A stretch of 64,000 bases of DNA from Coptis chinensis. Taxonomy: Eukaryota > Streptophyta > Magnoliopsida > Ranunculales > Ranunculaceae. The DNA lies in contig CM027381.1 of NCBI GenBank assembly GCA_015680905.1, positions 50,906,501-50,970,500 on the forward strand. The letters are read 5' to 3'. A program made the position numbers and the translations under genes. The notes under the pieces were generated by a model. It was not told the DNA's origin and made no database searches. It was given only the letters and a program-made list of their open reading frames with translations. The first letter of the stretch is position 1. The number at the start of each line of letters is the position of its first letter. Shown piece by piece: positions 57,954 through 64,000 of this stretch.

Positions 57954-60083
57954 CATTCTTGCGAGGACTTAAGGTGAATATGTTTTTCTTCTCCCCCCCC
58001 CCCCCAAATATTATCACAAAAATATATTATGCACTGTTCTTGTGTGTGTGTATGTGCATTTCTACACTTCCAGAATGATGCGATGCTTGATGTGGATTTT
58101 TTTATTTTATGGTGAGGCATTTGATCATGACGATTTGTTTTCTGCAGCCTAATGGAAAGTGCTTTACAGGTTTAGGGGATTTTGACTTTTTTTTTTACTG
58201 ATTTATGCCTTTTAAGGGGCACCCATTGGATGGGCGTTGAGGTTGAGCCTTGCGCCGTCTAGGGGCAGTGAAATTAAATTTTGCTAAGAAGAAAGTTGAG
58301 AGAGAAAAGAGAGTTCGGCCTCCTCTCACTATTCATATATAGGAAAATAGTCTGTTTACAATATGGAAAACCTCAAAATAATCTGGGTCTATGCATGAGG
58401 CTAGGTGTTCCTTACGCAAGGCGTGAGCTGAGGTGATGGCAATTGGTGGTCTCACTTTTGATTTTATAGTGGCTTTGAACTAGAAAACTCTTTTTGATAG
58501 CACTGGAAGTTTAAATAATGGTTCTTGTTGTCTGTATATGCATGTTTTTTCTCGTGATAGAGTGGGGGGCGTAATTTTTATGGTTAGGCGAACATTTCAT
58601 TGTTTATTATGTCTTCTGCAGGTCAAGTAGTTTTTTTCTTTTGCCAAGCTGGTGTTATAGAGCAAATTACAACCAACTAAACAACATGTGCCTTACTGCT
58701 ATTATTTGTATCCCACATCCTATTTAGCTGAAAATAGAATCCATTTCGTTTGGCATTTTTTGCAGTGGATACCTGTACTGGCTGAAAAACACAGGGATTA
58801 TTGCTGCAGTCAGACACAGGTTTGAGAAGGATAGGTACTTTTGCCTTATCTTACATTCACGTCAATGTTCCCCTTCAAGCAAAATAACCACCATCAAATG
58901 GATCGGGGAAGTGCTCTTAAAGTGTAATATTTTTGTTCGTTTGGTTTCTGCGGCATTTTGTGCCCACAATTGTGTAAATAGTAGCAATTTTAAATGTAAA
59001 ACTTTGAGAAGTATTCTCATTTCCGTTTTATGTTTCGTTCAATCGTTTTTTATCTTCGCCAATTCATTTATAGAATTTCGTTGTTTCTTTTTCCGAAGTA
59101 CCTGTTGCTAGTCCTCAGTAGTCGGTGCTATTGTGGAACTCCGGACTTGAGATGGTCAAGTACTCAAGTCTATGAAAAGAAGTCAGACTTCGAAAACTCT
59201 ATTTCATTTCAGATGAGCCACATTGATTAAAGTTACTATTTCATGGACATAATCATGGACATAATCTCGTGATTGTAGGGAAGTTTATAACCTTATTTGA
59301 CTTGAACATGGTACCTAAGGCAGGTGCCGTTGGGTGATGATACCAGAGGTTTGGGGCTTGAATCCCGTCAGCATCAAAGAGTTACTGATCTCATTTAAAA
59401 CAGGCTTATCAATAAACGAAAAAAAACATAGTACCTGATATGCAATAAACTAACTAACCAAGCGGAAGTAAAGTACGAGAAAACAAGGGATGAGAATACG
59501 TGAAGACCCGATCACTTCTTCCTGCTCAGCTGCTCAGACCTTTAATTGATAAGTGATACCCAAGTACTCAAAACAGTTGGCTTGGTAAGTGATCTAAACC
59601 AGAAGGGAGTCCTAAATCAAAATCGGTTCAATAGTAGGTTCAAAGAGTGTCAACTGACCATCTTGCATCTGGCATATTCTTTTCAGTATCAACCAATGGT
59701 GGAACTATAGACACAATCAGCTGTATGCTAGGCCTAGTTCAGGATTTTGGAACTTCCGGAATTCCGGCACTATTTCGGATTTGATACTCATGAGTCATGA
59801 ATGTAGAGATATATTTTTTCAAGTGTGTAAACATTGAGAAATCCATGGTTTGCAAAGATTTGAAACCATTGGGCTTTTGATTGATTTATTTTATGTCCTT
59901 CAATTCACAGTTTGTGGAGTGGAGGATGTCCAATTGATCACATGAACAGTTGAACCATTTAATGATCGAGCAATTGAGTGAACCCCAAGTCCCACCAAGT
60001 ACATAAATTGGGTTGGGCCTTAAAAAACACCAAAATCCTCCTGGTCTGGCTAGTGGTGCACCGTTGGGTTCTCCGACATCCAC
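57954..60083. other. 3' region of the SIN3-like gene and intergenic DNA
   Basis: A run of 13 C at 57993-58005 follows shortly after the stop codon. A stretch near 58766-58830 (after TTTTTTGCAG) looks like a spliced 3' exon but encodes nothing conserved, so it may be 3'UTR. The rest is AT-rich without coding signal. I could not place the polyadenylation site. Confidence 0.4.
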
Positions 60084-60090
60084 ATATATA
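60014..60090 (+). promoter_or_regulatory. Promoter of the RING finger gene
   Basis: A TATATA box at 60084-60089 lies about 170 bases before the ATG. A TGGGCC (site II-type) element at 60014-60019 lies about 70 bases further upstream. Site II elements are common in promoters of genes active in dividing cells; the regulatory role here is inference. A CT-rich leader follows (60098-60125). Confidence 0.55.
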
Positions 60091-60257
60091 ACAAACTATT
60101 TCTCTCCCTCACACTCTTCTCCCACAAACCACAAACACAAACACAAACAAAAAGCAGAAAACAGGACACACCATTTTTCTTTCCTGCTCTTTACACTAAC
60201 AAAATTTTAAATATCTCTTATCCAAATTCTCGAAACTTTTTTTTTACCCAAAAAACC

Positions 60258-61467
60258 ATGAGCACTGATTCAATTGTTTTCGCATTCTCCAAAGAATCTT
60301 CCAAGGACAATTTCGGCAAGAAAAAAAGGGTAAAAATCCATTCTTTATTACTTTTCCAATTCCAACTTTTTTATGTTGTAATTAATTCAATTATTGTTTC
60401 AGACAAACAGGTCTGCAAAATTGAAGCAGTGTAAGCTTGATGCAAGGCGTGAACAATGGCTTTCTCAAGGTATATATTTTTTTTAAACTATTTTTTTGTT
60501 TATATTGTGTTTTAATAGTGCAATTGGTTATATGTGTTGGGTATGTTTTTATTTTGAAAAAAAAAGATGAAATTTTGATTGGGTAAATTGGGAATTTGCA
60601 GTGAAGAATAAGGGGTGTAAGGAGGAAATGAATGGCGGGGGTGGGTCATCGTCATCGATGTCCTCGTGTTTACCCGGGAATTCATTGGGGAATTTGGAAA
60701 TGATGACAAGAGGGAAGGATATTGATAGTGATTTTGAGAGTTCGGTTAATAGTTCGAGTAATAGTATTTCGGGGAGTCATGATTTGGGTAAGGATAGTGT
60801 TGGGAGTAGTTTTGGGAGTAGAAGTAGTAGTGTAAGTGGTGGATGTTCTTACCAAAGTGGTGTCGAAGAAGAAGAGGAAGAAGAGGATGAGTGTGCGGAT
60901 GATTGGGAGGCTGTTGCGGATGCCTTGACAGCCGATGACAAGCAGAAAAATCAGGAAAATTTGAATTCATCAGTTCTGGCTGCATTAGATGTTCCAGCGG
61001 CGTCTAGTGATGGTAACTTGCCTAAGACCAACAGTGAAGTTGGCGGTTTGAAACTGCAGTCTGATGGTTCGGCTCGTAAGGTGGTTGGAAAGGGTCATGC
61101 ATGGAAGCCTGATGATGCTTTTCGTCCGCAGAGTTTGCCTACTTTGTCAAAGCAGTATAGTTTTCCAATGAATGCAGAACGGTGTTGTGGTCGTGGAGCT
61201 AGCAACTGGGTCTGCCACAGTGTTGTTTCCCAGCCTACTTCATGCCCAATTTGTTATGAAGAACTTGATCTTACAGATTCAAGCTTTCTCCCTTGTTTGT
61301 GTGGGTTTCGTCTCTGCCTGTTCTGCCATAAGAGGATTCTTGAGGCTGATGGCCGTTGTCCTGGCTGCCGAAAGCATTATGAATCTGCAAAAGGAGAGAC
61401 AGTTGTAAATGGAGGAACGCCACCGTTTCGGTTTACTCGTTCTTTTAGCATGAGCACAAGTTCTTAG
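60258..61467 (+). CDS. RING finger protein with CNOT4-like C4C4 RING, three exons, 334 aa
   Basis: Exons 60258-60329, 60403-60469 and 60602-61467 join in phase (72+67+866 bases) with GT-AG borders. The start ATG is preceded by an AAAACC context and a CT/A-rich leader. The N-terminal 46 residues are basic (FGKKKR, KLKQCKLDARREQW). Then come Ser/Gly-rich low complexity, a Glu run near residue 135 (EEEEEEEDECADDWEAVADA) and a C-terminal RING at about 261-302: CPICYEELDLTDSSFLPCLC, GFRLCLFCHKRILEADGRCP and GC. This eight-cysteine RING resembles that of CCR4-NOT subunit 4 and a small group of plant RING/U-box-superfamily proteins, so E3 ubiquitin ligase activity is likely but unproven. It ends in a Ser-rich tail and looks intact. 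Confidence 0.93.
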
Positions 61468-61815
61468 AAGGAAGTTACTGTTTCTCAAAGTTATAATGGT
61501 TCCTCCTTTCTTTAGTTGTATGTGCTGTTCGCTCGTTGATCTCTGATTTTCATTGAGAACGCTGTGAATGTTAGGGATAGAGATTTAAGCACTACGGGAA
61601 CTGAACTGAACTGAACCTGTTATGAGTTCTTTTCTATCTGTATTTTGCATGTGCTGATGTAGAGGATCTATGGGGTTATGTGAATAGATATGGTTATATA
61701 AAACTTCAAAGTTCAGTTGCAATATATATTCTTTTGTCAGCATTCCTTATTCTTCACTTTCTCTTACTGTGTTCATGTATTGGAATTTTTGTCCAGCCCA
61801 TTTGCAAAGCAATTG

Positions 61816-61821
61816 AATAAA
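61816..61821 (+). terminator. Polyadenylation signal of the RING gene
   Basis: AATAAA lies about 350 bases after the stop codon, downstream of T-rich and TGTA-containing sequence. Confidence 0.55.
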
Positions 61822-64000
61822 CATTACTGGACTAATCACCGATTCCTGATTTGTGTTATTTAAGAAGCATTTCTTTGATGTTTTTTTGTTTCAAAATTGG
61901 GGATGATAATTTCTACATGTTTTACCTTCATTTTTTTTTTATACGATTGATGAACTTGCTACAAGATGTGTGTTATGGGAGGGGAAATTTCATATCCAGC
62001 AACACCAGATTACTTCCAGAGGTACTTTATTAATCTTTATTATGTTGTTCTTTTGGCAATAGCTTCTTATAGATCTGGAGATAATTGTCTGGAACTATTC
62101 ATTTTCTTGTTACATCCTAATACGTCTATAATGCATATTATTTTAGGTAGTATCAGCAGAGAGTATCAGCAGAGATGGTTACATTTGGACATTGTTGCTG
62201 CCTTTGGAGGATACCTTGTTTCGTTCTGTTTCATATTGTCTCTTGATCTTGCAATAGCAGAAGGGTTGATTCTTGATGGTACGTTTGCAGTTTCTATTTA
62301 AATCTGAACTTTAGTTATTTACCCTTACCAAAGGATATATGTGTTATCAATTTCATCATGTACATGGGATAACCTACCTAAACAGTTCTAGTTAAGTCAG
62401 TTAACAAACTAAATGAAAATTTATCCGACTAAAATTGGACTAATTTGAGGATGTTCCCTGAGGATAACACTAGTTAGACATTGTAATTGTCTGTTATTAG
62501 TGTTTGGATTCTCATAATCGCGTGTCCATCATGTAGATGTTCAAATATAGAATTTTGCAGAATTATAGTATACCTGCCTCTACTTAAGCACATAGTTTCC
62601 AGGCTTTGCTTGTACGTGGACTGTAGTATGATTTAAATTGTGTGATTATGTTTCTCATAGGTGTATTTTCCTTCACAAACTATATGAAATGTGACACAAA
62701 GAAATAGGCTGAGAAGACCTACCTTTTTTTAGGTATAAATTGATTGATTGATAAAACATAAATTGTACCAATGCCTACGAAAAGGGCTAATGTAAGAGAT
62801 GCTTATAGGTCTAGAAACATAGAAAAAGATAGACCAAAACATAATGCGACAAAAAATAGGGGGGGGTGGGGGTGGTTGTTCAGGGGTTAGATCTATACCT
62901 TGGGATAGGAGCTCATGAATATAACTGTACTCAAAAGAACAACCCTTCTCTGCCCACTTTTCCTCCCTCTTGTTGTTGCCCTTCTCTTTTGGCCTCTCAT
63001 CTAACTCTATATCTTCCAGCAAAGACGAATACAAGCCACACTATCTCTCATGCATCTTGTTCTCGCACTCCTACTTTTTCTTCCATACCCTTCTACACAA
63101 CCACTAAAATGGTGTTTACCACCAACATCTCGTACCATTCCGCTGTGTGATGGAGAGCGGACTTCATTCTTAGAGTGGACATTATGGGAACGAGCAAAGC
63201 GAGTGATGCTTGGATTAGGAGGTAAAAACTAGTTTGAATTGACGTCTGTCCTCAGAAAACGTCCTCTTCTTCCCTTGTTCTCCTCTCCCCCTTCAATCTT
63301 TCACGCTTTCTCTCCTAAAAAACTCTTCTCATCTTCTTCTTCTCCCCTCTGTCAATCTACATCTCTCCTCTTCTCTTCGACAAACTAAATCTATCTTCTT
63401 CCTCCATTCTCTTCTGAAATTTTGAGTATTGAAGGGAAGAAAGCAAATTTTGCCGAGGGTTTGCGAGTTCCTCAGCATCTCACGGTACGCTAGTGATTGC
63501 ATAGCTGTGTTGTTGAGATATGGATGTAACTTGTAAATGGGCTGGTACAACCCTTAAAGTCTTGCTAGCGTGGCGCATGCCTATATATTTCTTTTCCCTC
63601 CGTCAATGAAAATGTGTTTTATCAAATAAAGATCTCTCTTTATCACTCTGGTTAGACCTTTCTGTAAGAGAAGTAAAGTTAGGGAATATGAAAGCAACTA
63701 AAAAAAATTGTTTTAAGAGATTGTTAGATAAAATTAATTGGATAGTTGAGTGCATAAGGTGAAGAAGGGTACAGAGCTCCAGATTTTTCTAATAAATGGA
63801 AAAAAGGTTATCAAAATAAAAAATAAGTGTTAACTGGCTGAGTAAAGTAGTCTCAACCACCAAAGTTTCCCCTCAGATTCCAACTGCTAGGACGAGAACT
63901 AAAGATATATATTTAAATTGATAGCGGTGGCTAAAGTAAAGTGGAGTGGGTGGAAAGAAGCAGCTCTGACAACTGCTAGGGGATTCAGTGCTTCCTTAAT
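61822..64000. other. Intergenic DNA; no gene recognised
   Basis: Only short unsupported frames occur. A 13-bp unit AGTATCAGCAGAG is duplicated in tandem near 62150-62176. A G run lies near 62862. A CT-rich tract (63260-63410) resembles a plant 5'UTR, but no coding exon follows before the window ends. Confidence 0.4.

Noticed and set aside
61966-62301. 111-codon frame after the RING gene (contains LDIVAAFGGYLVSFCFILSL)
   Set aside because: Hydrophobic but unrecognised, with no promoter or splice support, and interrupted by AT-rich DNA; kept only as intergenic.

Overview
This is nuclear DNA from a flowering plant, most likely a eudicot; I cannot name the species. It is AT-rich, its genes are rich in introns, and most of it is nested transposable elements. 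The proteins encoded are plant families: copia and Athila-type retrotransposons, a plant SIN3-like co-repressor, and fragments of CNGC, CHUP1 and AMEIOTIC1-like genes. I saw no rRNA, tRNA, CRISPR or bacterial features.

Left part (1-13.5 kb). A decayed Ty1/copia retrotransposon on the minus strand runs off the left edge. It is split by a 5.4-kb CACTA DNA transposon (1231-6671, TSD ATT). That transposon carries no recognisable transposase, but does carry an intron-containing piece of a cyclic-nucleotide-gated channel gene. Next is a decayed PIF/Harbinger element (Myb/SANT-like ORF plus broken DDE transposase), itself interrupted by a 1.3-kb solo LTR (9994-11319, TSD ACACC).

Middle (13.5-33.5 kb). 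A complete but coding-dead Athila-type Ty3/gypsy element on the minus strand (13522-31261) has two 1190-bp LTRs, about 5% apart by hand count. It holds gag, protease, RT, RNase H, integrase and a degenerate extra ORF block downstream of pol. Its gag is split by a 3473-bp solo LTR (25368-28840, TSD GTTAT). A further solo LTR follows at 31941-33543.

Gene-fragment block (34.2-44.5 kb). This is the most unusual region. A Helitron-like 3' terminus (CTAG preceded by a 6-bp GC hairpin, read on the minus strand) lies at 34174. To its right are single exons or short exon runs from at least six unrelated host genes: CHUP1, two aspartic protease copies, a MAP kinase, an RS-type SR splicing factor, ARF GTPase and AMEIOTIC1/DYAD. 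All are on the same strand as the terminus, and most keep their splice-site borders. I interpret this as a gene-capturing Helitron; its 5' end is not established.

Right part (44.7-64 kb). Two apparently intact host genes lie on the plus strand. The first is a 22-coding-exon SIN3-like co-repressor (45431-57953, 1423 aa by my splice model, one GC-AG intron, two related MITEs in its introns). The second is a three-exon RING finger protein with a CNOT4-like C4C4 RING (60258-61467, 334 aa). Both would act in nuclear or post-transcriptional gene regulation, but nothing in the sequence links them functionally. The last 2 kb holds nothing I can identify.
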